From: Sabethes cyaneus
Taxonomy: Eukaryota > Arthropoda > Insecta > Diptera > Culicidae
Direction: 5' to 3'
DNA length: 64,000 nt
Assembly (NCBI RefSeq): GCF_943734655.1
Contig: NC_071354.1
Location: 74,874,838 to 74,938,837, forward strand
Below are positions 24,001-33,747 of the stretch, piece after piece; position 1 is the first letter of the stretch, and every line of letters begins with the position of its first letter. The notes beneath the pieces were generated by a model, which saw only the letters and a program-made list of their open reading frames with translations, had not been told where the DNA came from and made no database searches. A program made the position numbers and the translations under genes.

Positions 24001-27000
24001 CTGCATCCCAGATCAGTCGTACCTTTTGCGGCTTTTTCGGGTTCGTTACGACTCCCAGCGGTAAATGCCACACCCGTTTTGGATCCGATGAATCTAGCTC
24101 TTCAGCAGTGGCCTTGTGTGCGTATCCTTTACGCTCGTACTCGGCAATCTGTTCGCGAACTTTCTCCTTTAACAATGGCTCCTTCTCTAATCTTCTTTCC
24201 AATGACTTTAGACGGCGCAATGCCATCATATAACTATTGGGGAATTCTGGTTCGTCCACTCTCCACAAGAGGCCTGTTTCAAAACCGGTTTTCACTCTTC
24301 TGGTTGTTTCTTCTAACAACTTTCTCGCTCGTTTGTCGTCCTCAGACTCCAAGATTTCGCTGGCGGAGCTGATTCCCGTGCGTTCCAGTGTGAAATAATC
24401 CCGCAACTGTTCATTCAGCTCCGTGTCGGGATTCGAGGCCACAGCAACATGAAAATTGGAGATTGCATCCGGTGGCGAATAGTGTGGTGCACAACCGTAA
24501 ATAGTCCAGCCAAGGCGACATTTAGCTGCAACCGGTTCTCCTGGCTGCCCTTCTCGCACCAGTGATGGAACCCCAAGATGAAGATTGTCTAGCCCGATGA
24601 GCAATTGCGGTTGGACTAGATCATAATCTTCCAGAGGGAGACCTCTTAGATGAGGATATCGTTGAGCTAAATCATGGTATCTTAGCGATTGCGTCGGTAA
24701 AACGAGGCAGTTGACGGTGCGTGCTTGAAGAAGTTTACGTCTCGTCGCGCTGCCCTTCCCGGCAATCTCCAGCTGTACTCGTTGTGAGTTTGACTCCTTG
24801 CGCGATACGTTGCCTGTCCACTTTAACGTCAACGGTTCTTTCGGTCCAGCAATACCAAGTTGCTTGGCGACTTTTTCTTCTAGCAGTGTTAGCGAAGATC
24901 CTTCATCGATAAAGGCGAAAATGATGTGCGACCGATCACCTTCGTACAGAACGACTGGAAGTATTCGGAACATCGGGAGGGATTTCTCTGTTTGGGAGAG
25001 ATTGTTGGTGAAGACGTTGACTGCGTGTGGTACTGTGGCCCGTGAGTGTAGAAGCGTGTGGTGCTTTTGTTGGCATCCTTCTATATCACATCCTCTCCAT
25101 GACCTGCACGGCCACTTCCCGTGATTATTCAAGCAGGTCTTGCACAATCCTGCACCTTTAACAAATTTCCAGCGGTCATCAATCGACATCGATTTGAATT
25201 TCCTGCAGTCTGCAACCCGATGTCCCGCAGTATCGCATGACGCGCACCGTTTTGCAGTTTGACGTCCTGAGTCATCGGAATTCTTAACCGGTGGGGAAAA
25301 AACCAGCTCTGATGAGTGCGTTTGTACAATTGCCCTCTCCTTTGATTTCGTTTTCTGGTAGTAGTTTCCACTGACCGACGGAAGATCAAAGGTGACCTCG
25401 CTTGCTGCGTTTACCAGTCCGTTCATAAATTGGCCGAAAGTCCTCACCGAAGGTTGAGGATCCCGCGTTTTATAAATGGCCCAGCTCAACTTAAGTTGAC
25501 CGGGTAACTTCTCGACTAGTTCCCGCATCAGCATAGGATTCGAGAGATGATCGTCTTGCTGCGCAGCAGAAAGATGATCGACGAGGTTCTGAACTGCCAA
25601 CCCAAATTCCATCACAGTCTCTAAACGTTCGTGTTTCGGCGGTGGAAGGCGGTGAATTTTGTCCAGAAGTGAACGTATCAGGATTTCTGGACGACCATAG
25701 AGAATCCGCAGGGTGTTTATCACGTACGGTACTCCCGACGGAAGTAGCAGACGGCTGCGAACAGAATCCAGTGCATGTCCCTTTAAGCACCGTTGCAGAC
25801 GAATTAAATTCTCTGCATCTGAATAACCGCAAGCAGAGGTTGAGTGCTCGAAATAGCTAATAAAGACTGGCCAGTCCTCGGGGTTGCCATTAAAGGGTGG
25901 CAGATCTTTGCCCATCACCTGACGGGCCGCGATTTGATCCGCGCTTATTACAGAGCGAGACGTTGGGGGACAAGGATGAGGTTGACCTGGAGGTGAGGGG
26001 TCAATAAAGGCATCGAATGGAGACAATGAAGGGGGACGCTCTTGATTAGTGTGACCTCTGTGGGACGATTGCAGATCAGGAGTTTGCTCATTTAATACCT
26101 GTCTGCTACTCCCACGCAGGGCTGCAGGATAAGTGGCATTCACGTTAGCTTCAGAAACAGGTGCTACTGCTACATTTATAACCGCTTCCGGCTCGTGGAC
26201 TGGATACTCCACCGGATTCTCAGGTATTCCTTTGGGATCTGAGCCAGTGTGCTGCTCTTGCACATCTTTGACTCGATTCGTAACACCTTTGGACCCATCA
26301 GCAGGCGTATTATTGTCCAGCCAGGCCTCCACCTTTTCTTGCGAATTGAAAACCGATCCTGCTCTACTTCCATTTATTGACATCTGGCGCACGATTTCTC
26401 GCTTTTTCTCCAATGATTCCTGTCGGATAGCTTGTTGCTTAGCTTGAGACAACTTTTCTTGCTCTAGCTTTAGCGCTCTTATCCGTTTTTCCTCATCCAT
26501 CAAGGCTTTCTTCTCCTCTAATTGCCGCTGCATTTCGTTCAGCTCCTGCATTTTTAATGCTTCTTGCTCTCTTACTTCCTGCTCCTTTATAAGGCGTTCT
26601 TCCTCCGCTAGCCTCATTTCTGCTTCCAGCCGGGCCTGGCTAGCATTTGAAACCTCACTCGCTGCAGGCTTTTCAATAACTCTAGTCGCGGATGCTGCTT
26701 TCGATCCGGTTTTCGAACCCGCTACGCTGGTGGATCTAGTCATCGATCCCTTAGGCGACCTGCCGACAGGTTGTACCTTTAACGTTTCCAACTGTTGCTT
26801 GGAGATACCGGAGGTGGGTTGATGTTGTGGAGTACCGGCAGGCAACTTTTGCTGAGAAATTTCAGTCCTACATTCCTTACATGAATACGGGCGTTTTTTT
26901 ACGGATGAATCCACTCCAGCGCACTTGAAATGCTCCCATTTGTTGCATTTGTCACACGCAACCATATTGGCATCTGCATGGTCCGGGAGGAGGCATCTTC

Positions 27001-27043
27001 TGCACGGAGAACTCTTCTCAGCGGTATCGCGAAGTTCTTCCAT
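20912..27043 (-). CDS. Pao/BEL Gag-Pol polyprotein
   Basis: 2043 residues from the ATG at 27043 (MEELRDTAEKSSP). An in-frame ATG at 27115 lies inside the 5' LTR and is less likely. In order: a PHD-type zinc finger (about 14-59), a long charged coiled coil (about 137-220), a Gag domain of the DUF1759 type (about 380-545), cysteine/histidine knuckles (about 600-665), an aspartic protease with FIDEGSS (about 713), reverse transcriptase with CGDIREMF and YVDDYLDS (about 1054 and 1130), RNase H with VDASE and PRLELKA, an integrase zinc-binding HHCC region (about 1630-1670), an integrase core with GLDYFGP, SDNGT and GGVWERL (Asp 1702, Asp 1764, Glu 1812), and a C-terminal DUF5641-like domain. All catalytic residues are present. 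It would copy the element through an RNA intermediate in cytoplasmic particles and integrate it in the nucleus. Confidence 0.95.
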   Translation of the reverse strand: MEELRDTAEKSSPCRRCLLPDHADANMVACDKCNKWEHFKCAGVDSSVKKRPYSCKECRTEISQQKLPAGTPQHQPTSGISKQQLETLKVQPVGRSPKGSMTRSTSVAGSKTGSKAASATRVIEKPAASEVSNASQARLEAEMRLAEEERLIKEQEVREQEALKMQELNEMQRQLEEKKALMDEEKRIRALKLEQEKLSQAKQQAIRQESLEKKREIVRQMSINGSRAGSVFNSQEKVEAWLDNNTPADGSKGVTNRVKDVQEQHTGSDPKGIPENPVEYPVHEPEAVINVAVAPVSEANVNATYPAALRGSSRQVLNEQTPDLQSSHRGHTNQERPPSLSPFDAFIDPSPPGQPHPCPPTSRSVISADQIAARQVMGKDLPPFNGNPEDWPVFISYFEHSTSACGYSDAENLIRLQRCLKGHALDSVRSRLLLPSGVPYVINTLRILYGRPEILIRSLLDKIHRLPPPKHERLETVMEFGLAVQNLVDHLSAAQQDDHLSNPMLMRELVEKLPGQLKLSWAIYKTRDPQPSVRTFGQFMNGLVNAASEVTFDLPSVSGNYYQKTKSKERAIVQTHSSELVFSPPVKNSDDSGRQTAKRCASCDTAGHRVADCRKFKSMSIDDRWKFVKGAGLCKTCLNNHGKWPCRSWRGCDIEGCQQKHHTLLHSRATVPHAVNVFTNNLSQTEKSLPMFRILPVVLYEGDRSHIIFAFIDEGSSLTLLEEKVAKQLGIAGPKEPLTLKWTGNVSRKESNSQRVQLEIAGKGSATRRKLLQARTVNCLVLPTQSLRYHDLAQRYPHLRGLPLEDYDLVQPQLLIGLDNLHLGVPSLVREGQPGEPVAAKCRLGWTIYGCAPHYSPPDAISNFHVAVASNPDTELNEQLRDYFTLERTGISSASEILESEDDKRARKLLEETTRRVKTGFETGLLWRVDEPEFPNSYMMALRRLKSLERRLEKEPLLKEKVREQIAEYERKGYAHKATAEELDSSDPKRVWHLPLGVVTNPKKPQKVRLIWDAAAKVEGVSFNSKLLKGPDLLSPLPTVLSRFRQFSVAVCGDIREMFHQIKIREQDRQSQRFLYRSSSSEKPQVYIMDVATFGSTCSPASAQYVKNLNASEFADRLPRAASAIKENHYVDDYLDSFQTTDEAVTVVNQVKSIHSYGGFEIRNFLSNSTEVLQGIGESSVKESKSLQLERGESSESVLGMKWIPRDDEFAYACAMRNDLLPILRSEHVPTKREVLKVVMSLFDPLGFLSFFTIHGKVLIQQIWASGTDWDDAISDDLTIRWRQWTELFPQLGSFRIPRCYFNHFSTDYQLQLHVFVDASEVAYCCIAYFRLVTPSGFEVSLVAAKSKVAPVKPLTIPRLELKAAVIGVRLAESIASNHTLQIHQRYFWGDSSTVLAWIQSEHHRYNKFVAFRIGEILSLSHQTEWRWVPTKLNPADEATKWKKGPDFRPDSIWMRGPAFLYEREVGWPQRQTVTTEEELRSRCLSHWVPTQVIDLTRFRRWGFLHRTIAYVLRYIDNLRRKVGKEALKLETLDQAELRDAEALLWKLAQAEAYPDEISMLKKTQGPPEKRHAVVAKNSPIYKLWPFLDNEGILRMRGRIGAAPFAPSEAKFPTILPKNHLITFLITDWYHCRYHHANRETVLNEMRQRFEIAQLRSLIYKVMQNCAYCRVMRARPRPPPMAPLPAYRMQPFVRPFTSVGLDYFGPVTVRAGRSQVKRWVALFTCLTIRAIHMEIVHSLSTDSCIMAIQRFTYRRGTPVEFISDNGTCFVGASNELKGIVSRENALASTFTSALTKWTFNPPAAPHMGGVWERLVRSVKTAMGTALDAPRRPDDETLATIVYEAEAMVNSRPLTYVPLESADQEALTPNHFLLGSSSGAKPFITAKVDKPATLRSNWRLAQYITTEFWHRWIKEYLPVINRRCKWFDEVKDLEVGDLVLVVGGTARDQWIRGRVEKVFPGRDGRVRQATVRTASGILRRPAVKLAVLDVEKGEPRNEHLESSVNHQGSRAGECRDEPLVDTALPRTYYHAECTNGFVDQSIMH
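21008..21020 (-). promoter_or_regulatory. Polypurine tract of BEL element
   Basis: On the minus strand the sequence cgggcgggggaa directly precedes the TGTCG start of the 3' LTR, the expected place and composition of the plus-strand primer for reverse transcription. Confidence 0.75.
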
Positions 27044-27077
27044 CGTTCGACCCACGTACAAAATTCTTAAAGAAAAT

Positions 27078-27783
27078 TGTGGGGATAGTAGGGTGATTCC
27101 AACTCCTAAGAGCAAACACCGAATTGTGGTATATAGCTTTAAGCTACAAATAAGCTTTATTAGAAATTATTATTAAGAATAATATAGTGTGGCTTACAAT
27201 TTTGGTGATCTACCCGATCAATGGTAGAATCGTTTCGCCGTTAAAGCTCGCTAATATTCTGCCTGGTAATAATTGTTTGTTTTAGTATAACTGTGATGTT
27301 CATCATATAATTACTCACTTTTAATTGGAAATTGGCGTTAGGATTAAGTAGCTTTAGTTCCACTGTTGAGAATTAAGCGTAGCTTAAGACAAATCCTAAT
27401 TTTAGGCAATAATTAAGTAGAAATAGGTTATAATGTAGATAAGTTCATTGCATGTCATAATCTTCACTTCACTTCAATCGTAATTAAGTCCAATACTCAC
27501 TAGTTTTAGATTAGATGTAGGATACAATATAAGTTTTAACCGATTAGATGTAGGATAATTTAAATGTAGATTTATGTAGATGTGTAGATAATAAAGATTA
27601 AATTTTCACTTTAGCCCGTAAGCACTTTAATTGTTCGAATGCACATGGAATCTGCTGGTCATTCTCCTGGCAGATCGACTATTGTTATCAGTGCATGATC
27701 GATTGATCGACGAAACCGTTCGTACATTCGGCATGGTAGTACGTTCGTGGTAGCGCCGTGTCAACGAGGGGCTCGTCACGACA
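27078..27783 (-). repeat. BEL 5' LTR
   Basis: 706 bp; on the minus strand it begins TGTCGTGACGAG and ends TATCCCCACA. By eye it matches the 3' LTR at every base compared. On the minus strand it contains a TAATAAAG poly(A)-type signal near its end. Confidence 0.95.
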
Positions 27784-28465
27784 CAGGCTTTTAGAAGTAT
27801 TGGTAGTTAGACTACACCATTTAAAATTAAAGCATTATTTGCTAAAATGCCAATTTTCCAAAATCTAACGCGCAGTTTGAGCGCACAACTATAGGCGCTC
27901 ATTTATAGTTTTGCTGCGATGTTTTTTCACTTAGCAACCTAGCAATGTATATGGAATAACACAATTAAAGGAACATCAAACTTAATTAAGGAAACATTAG
28001 CGCAACTGTTGGTACAATATAATTGAATCGGAAAATTCATTTTTTCTTTATAAAGCTTCTCGTACAACGAAAGCAATTGTCTTGCCTTGTGACAAATACC
28101 TTGCATTTGATAAATTTATATTCCACAAGCATTAATTGAAGCATATACCTCAATAAACAAGCAAAATGAAGTTATATTGTGCTTAGTGGCGCAACTAATG
28201 GATCATCTACCCTACCTAGTATTGCATTAGAGTTTCGCGCCAATTCCGACTGCGATTTATATTTTTCATGGTTTACTGAGAGAGGATAAATGTTTTTCAG
28301 GGAAAAATGCAATGAGATATTATCAACTCTCATTCTGCAGCGGAAAAATGTTTATCTTTTGCTTTGTACAAACAGATAACCACAGAATCTAGTTATCATA
28401 TGAGAATAACGGGTGAGCGAAAAACGTTTATCCTATATGTGAGTGAAAATTTTAATCACTGTGAT

Positions 28466-28625
28466 GATAGCCTCGAGGTACGACGTTGGTCTATCAAACC
28501 AATCGTCGTATATTCGAATCTTAACTGCGAGAGGCTGTTAGAATCAATACGATCGTAATCGTAGCAATAGCCCCGCAATTGTCGAATTTGAGAACGGAAG
28601 GTGGAACCTAGGCTTTGCTTTTTTA
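28466..28625 (+). mobile_element. tRNA-derived SINE
   Basis: Box A-like tagcctcgaggtacgacg at 28468 and box B-like tattcgaatctt near 28510 are spaced as in a tRNA. A body follows (gagaggctgttag...agccccgcaattgtc) ending aggctttgctttttt. I recall closely similar SINEs with this body and tail from mosquitoes. The tRNA part is too degenerate to be a working tRNA. Confidence 0.7.
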
Positions 28626-28729
28626 TGGATGTACTTTATATTAAATACACTCGAAACTAAAATTTAAGCAAGCGTCTTATTTTTGTGACCATCTACTTTA
28701 CTGACAGTTATTACTACTCAACCTCCCCA

Positions 28730-28836
28730 GAAACTTGCAAAACTCAAGATTGTGACAAAGGTCATCCGAGACACACGATTTATGTACAACACAGTTTAAT
28801 TTGTGGCAATACGAAGTTTGTCGGGTCAGCTAGTCT
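28730..28836 (-). repeat. Fragment of E2 head
   Basis: The reverse complement of this stretch reads CTAGCTGACCCGACAAACTT and continues closely along the first 100 bp of E2 (9645-9750). It is a truncated, oppositely oriented copy. Confidence 0.8.
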
Positions 28837-31258
28837 CTTATAAAACTGCTCAAAGTATGCTCTCAAGAAGACGTAGCAATACACTGGACAATGGCATAAA
28901 AATTTCCCACCTAATAAAGCCAAAGAGGACACGACAATTGATCAAATTTTCTAGGTTTTAACCCAATTAACCTTATTAGTAATCATTACCATGAGCATTA
29001 GAACGACCTAATCTAAGTCTATTTTAATTTAGCTTTTCTTTTCAGATTTGTATTCTACAAAGTTATAGGAATCCGTAACGGCTGCCATAATAATTAGCAT
29101 AACGATTTATTATACTATCTACTAGAATGTAGTCTACTAGAGCTCTAGTCAGTATTTGATTTGAAAAATTGAACAGAAGAGTAATGTTTATTATTCGTTA
29201 TCATGTGCAAAAATACGGCTATTTCATTATCATTATCTAAGTAATAGTAACGTTAACTTTCAACATACCTTACAAAACGAATAAATCAAAATTATACGTC
29301 ATTTGACTAGATAATAATCATCAGCCTGCCTGCTATTAGTTCTATTAGTCAAATACAAAAACGAAAGCAGTTTCCGCTCAGTTGAACGATTTATCTGCTG
29401 AGGATTATCGCTGATTACAGTACAAAATCCACAAAAGCTATTTAAAGCCTGTTCGCCAATAAAGATGTCGTTTTTGTGCCAGCTTCTGCTTCGGCTGTAA
29501 AATGTACGTGGTGAAAACTCGAAAATAAATTAGGTTTTTTTTCTGGTTTCATCCTCCATCGTAATTCCGGATGCTGCCACCATATAACTGCCTACTCCAT
29601 GGACAATAAAATTTTACTCCAGCTGAACATAATTAGGACCGTCTGAATTGAGGATGTGACTAAAAGTTAAAGTAGAACTTTGAAATGATGTAAAGAGAGT
29701 GTTTATTTTTGCATGGTGATCACTTGCGAAATTTTTAAGAAAAGAACTATGTTAGCATGGATAGTTATGTCTTGTAACAACAAACCTAGTCATTTACATG
29801 ATGAATATTGCTCTAGAGCAACTTATAAACTTTTCTCGAATCACACACACATTATCACACAGCATCACACAGCAATTAGATACAATTTCACAGCAAAAAA
29901 AAACAGTTATTTTTATTATATATGGTTTTTGCTATCGGCATGTTCATTAATAACAAGCAAATCTTTTTTCCCGCAATATCTGATTTCAAAATAAAAATTT
30001 GGATGGAATTATCATATAAATCCATATCGACGTCAAAACAAATTGTCAACAAATCCGCACCCCAGTTGAACAATCATATTCAAATGCTCGTTACGCAAAA
30101 AAAACATAAGCTTCGCCAAAAACAGAACATCGTAGCCAAAAAAAGGATCACATATTGGATTATAAATAAAACCAATCATCGTACGCCATCGTTTGATAGA
30201 AAACAGCAACGGTGGCAAATATTGAACATAACATTCGATCCAACTGAACGATGAACCAAACAAATATAAACATATGCACAAAAAATAGGCGTCAATCCTA
30301 TTTACTTCCTTCCGTTCGGTCTCCTGTCTCACGCACCGGTGTGGATAATAACTCACAGATCCAATTTCCCTACTTTTGCAATAAATTTCATCCTTGCCAC
30401 CAATCATCACAGCCAGCAGCGGTCGGTCGGAATCAGTAAACAGCAAATCTCGGCCCAGTCAAAACACAGCCGCCCCTTTGTGTTGCTACCGAAAGTTAAA
30501 AGGGTACTCCCATCAGCTGGGTGGCAGTGGGATTATTCACCACTCCTAATTCGAGACAGAGGCTTTGTATTGTTGTGGAATATTTCTACATACCGAGCCA
30601 CGAACTACGTACATTCGATATAGTACCACAATATCCAATATCAATCCACTACCAGACGGTCTTCTCTGGTGGTAAATAACTTTATTAAAAAACTTCAAGC
30701 GGTCAGGAAAAGGGCGCCTCCATCAAAGCCAAACTTTGAAGGAGCGACGGTCGTCGCAGTAACTGCTAAAACTAAAATTTTCTTCAGAGAAACTATTCAT
30801 TTTCTTTAATAATTTTTAAATAAGCTTCTAAAGGTTCGCAGTAAAAACCAAATGAAAAATGAAAAAAGTTCCGCCACAGCATTCGCGCACAGTTTCGCAA
30901 CCAAGCATTTCTCTAAAAAGGAAGTTCCCGATATTAATTAGTTTCAAAAGTTCTGTAAGTAAGAGATTTTCCACTTCTATGCTGTTGTTTCTCAGTCACT
31001 AATAACAGCGCATAAAAATAATAACCAACCATCAAACATTGTCGACAACAATACATTCACCTTTCCTTCGAACTGATTATAAAAAGTGAAAATAAGAATT
31101 ATACCGGCTTCCGGTTGACAATGCCGCTTGTTTGAAAGACAAATTAGACCGATTTGTTAGCTACCTACTAATTGCCACAGACGTTCCGCTTTTGTGTCTG
31201 CCTATCTAGAAAAACTCTCAAGTCCTGTCTATTCATCGTTTTGTTTCACTTTCCACAG
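28837..31258. other. Intron 1, last part, no gene recognised
   Basis: AT-rich; short open frames around 29900-30450 occur on both strands and overlap one another with no family resemblance. The final bases form the splice acceptor of receptor exon 2. No recognisable transposon. Confidence 0.4.
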
Positions 31259-31453
31259 GTCGGCAATGCGTTGGTCTGCGTGGCCGTCTACACCAACCAC
31301 ACGATGCGAACGGTAACCAACATCTTCATCGTCAACCTGGCGGTTGCGGATTTTTTCGTTATCCTGTTCTGCCTGCCGCCGACCGTCGTTTGGGATGTGA
31401 CCGAGACATGGTTTATGGGCAAAGCCATGTGCAAGGTCGTAATCTACTTTCAG
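31259..31453 (+). CDS. Neuropeptide GPCR (orexin/allatotropin receptor family), second coding exon
   Basis: 65 codons, open and in phase 0 at both ends (CACAG before 31259, CAG then GTGAGT at 31454). It begins VGNALVCVAVY with the conserved Gly-Asn of TM1. It continues with MRTVTN in the first intracellular loop, NLAVADFFVILFCLPP in TM2 (the conserved Leu-Ala-x-x-Asp), WDVTETWFMG in the first extracellular loop, and the conserved Cys at the top of TM3 (AMCKVVIYFQ). This set is diagnostic of rhodopsin-family peptide receptors, and the MRTVTN and VTETW motifs point to orexin/allatotropin receptors. TM3-TM7 must be encoded beyond this window. Signalling is expected through a heterotrimeric G protein at the plasma membrane. 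Confidence 0.92.
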
Positions 31454-32083
31454 GTGAGTGCGTGTGAGGAAAAATCGAAAACAGGAACCCCCGTCCGCTT
31501 TTGATGTTTTCATTGTTGAAGATTTTTGCCCAGCCAGCGCAGCGGGTAATTAGAAAAATCCGCTCAACTGTAAAGAAAGAATTCTAAGAAAAAAAAAGCC
31601 GGAAATAACTGTTCTCATGTCTAGCATTGAATTGGGTCTTCCTTTTACGTAACCGGTACACCGTATTATTAGCACACAATGGAAAAACTTTCCTCAAAAG
31701 ATTTTGGAAGCGTATTCTAGGCATGCGAAGGGATATTTACTGCGAATGAAATGCCTTTGTCAATAATTTCGAAACCTTAGTACAGACTATTATGAAGCTT
31801 AATAACAGGTTATCTCGAATATTTTCTTTTTCTTATTAAAACCTAATAATAAAATACGCGTCTCAGTGAAAATCGCAATTATTAAAAGGGATGTCTTCAA
31901 TTTATTTCCCGTTTATTCGTAATGTAATCAAATTACTCCATATTTTTAGTTCGGCAAAGCAAATTGACAGGCATAATCCTAGTTGTCTTTTAATGGACAT
32001 TAATTTTCTCATCTCCGGCAACAGAAGTTCTTTTTTACAGTCACTAGCAACCAAACTTAGCTCAATTTTTGTTAAATACGAAG

Positions 32084-32152
32084 CCCAAGTGAAAATTCTA
32101 AAGCCACTTGGTTTTACTTGAATTTTATAAAGGTTTTATTGCTGTATTAATC
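32084..32152 (+). repeat. MITE fragment shared with 60729-60795
   Basis: The stretch from cccaagtgaaaattc through ggttttacttgaatttta to ttattgctgtattaat closely matches the reverse complement of 60729-60795. Both begin with the same cccaagt terminus, so this looks like one end of a DNA element. Confidence 0.6.
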
Positions 32153-33448
32153 ATTGCCTCTGCTTTTATTATGATATTGCGCAATACTAAGATGGTCAAA
32201 AGCGAGTCAAAACACATTAATAAACTTATAAACTATCTATGAGTGGGACGCAGAAATCGTAGCAATACGATATGAAGTACATATAAAACTCTGGTTCTAT
32301 TGTGGTTACTTGTCAAACCGCAATAAATCTGTTAGTTTTATAGTGCTATTGAAATGGTAACATCCTGACCGAACAGATTTATTGCTACTATTTGGAAGAA
32401 TATTGACTCAATACTGAAAACATTTTTTAATGCAAAACCATGTTGCCATATTCTGGTATATTTTTTAACTCGCCGATCAAAAAATCATCAAAGCAAAATG
32501 CGAGTTGCAGAAAGAAAGTTATTATCGATCCGTTTTTATATCACAGGACGCAGCTAAAATAATCTTGGCAGAAATTGGGATATAGTCAAATAAATATATT
32601 TATTTTGTTAAAATATTATACTAGTTTTCAAAAACTGCAAAATTTCGTTGGCGCGTTAATTTTATCCATCTATCATACCAATAATATGCATGATAAAATT
32701 CAATGCGCATATGCTGCACAACTACGGAAACTGCAGAAAATCAATTATTTATTCTATCGGATATTTTCGCTATAAACCAATCAATCAGGATGATCTGACC
32801 GTAAAAATTTAACTCTTCTTTAATGTTCAAGTTTACGAAGTTGGGTGACTGATTTAGCTTCTTTGCCAAGCAAGAGGCTTTAAACTTTATAGTTTTGTCG
32901 AACAAAGCGAAAAGCTTCCTTGAATGATGGCGATGATTGTTAAGCAGCAAAAACCATGATCGGTTTTATTGCTACTTTCAGCAAATCGTATTAAAACTTG
33001 AGTTGAGTTTATGGCCTGATTCTTATGGAGGTTACAAAAACCTTCTGCAGAGTGGGTCACTTGTCCGGAGGGCAGTTTTATTTTTATATCGCTCATCAGA
33101 AGATTCTAGTGGAGCTCATAGCTCATTAGCGGTTTTATGAAATTGGTTATGAGAACCACAAGAGGAACGTAATAAAAGTTGGGAAGGATGACTCCAAATT
33201 ATATCAATTTAGCAAAATTTTTATTCTTTTTGAACTATGTTTTGTTTAATTTTCTCAAAGCCAATTTGAGACCAATAAATTTTATAGTAAGCAAAACAAT
33301 TTGCATTGAATTTGTTTTATTTTTTGTTTCTAAACACCCGAAAATATTTTTAAAACAAACATTCATCCTAACAAAGGTTATCGGGCAATCACAGAAGGAA
33401 TATAGTTTATACGTATTTTCAACCTCGAAACGAGTTTTTCGAAATTCA

Positions 33449-33532
33449 GAAATTCGCGTAAAAAAACCACGTAAATTACAAAATTCGCGTAAAACCGCGT
33501 GAATTCCGAAATTCGCGTAAAAATAGTCGCGT
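33449..33532. repeat. Short tandem repeat around aattcgcgtaaa
   Basis: The motif aattcgcgtaaa occurs three times with intervening accacgtaaatt / accgcgtgaattccg variants, giving a degenerate tandem of roughly 30 bp period. No coding value. Confidence 0.6.
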
Positions 33533-33639
33533 AAAAAACGACTTCAGTGTAATGTGAAAACTAAAGACGCTTAAAAGTATTCATGAAATGAGCTCAAAAT
33601 ATCTATTACTAGCTAATACTCCGGGTTTCTTTATCTCTT

Positions 33640-33747
33640 CCCAAATAACAATATGAGTTTCGTTGCATTCTTATTGCGGTTTCCATGACAAATTTTGGTC
33701 ATAAAAGCAATCGTGAGAGTGTAATAAAACTGAAATTGTTATTTGGG
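33640..33747. mobile_element. 108-bp MITE nested in E3
   Basis: Terminal inverted repeats cccaaataacaat ... attgttatttggg, with longer imperfect pairing inward (gagttt / aactg). Comparison with E1 shows it splits an otherwise continuous E-family sequence. Confidence 0.75.

Larger units (their letters stand above)
20302..27783 (-). mobile_element. Complete Pao/BEL LTR retrotransposon
   Basis: A 7482-bp element flanked by the 5-bp duplication CAGGC (20297-20301 and 27784-27788). Both ends are 706-bp LTRs. The single open frame encodes Gag, protease, reverse transcriptase, RNase H and integrase in the Pao/BEL order, with no envelope-like frame. A purine tract precedes the 3' LTR. The complete frame and the matching LTRs indicate a recent insertion. 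It lies antisense to the receptor gene. Confidence 0.95.
20180..28214. mobile_element. TIR element of the TAGGGTAG family, split by BEL insertion
   Basis: The left end reads TAGGGTAGTTGATCCAATAG and the right end is the complement of TAGGGTAGATGATCCATTAG. Without the BEL insertion and one copy of its duplicated target the element is about 550 bp. Related copies form the inverted pair at 55010-56218, which share tgtggtagtaccaa near the terminus. No coding sequence; probably a non-autonomous DNA transposon. Confidence 0.65.
31454..33608. other. Start of receptor intron 2, mostly unassigned
   Basis: Opens with a GTGAGT donor. AT-rich sequence with a MITE fragment at 32084-32152 and a short tandem repeat at 33449-33532. 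I searched by eye for the expected next exon (end of TM3 with a DRWYA-type motif) from here to 64000 and did not see it. Confidence 0.5.

Noticed and set aside
20982..26447. Many plus-strand frames of 60-170 residues
   Set aside because: They are antisense shadows of the BEL polyprotein.
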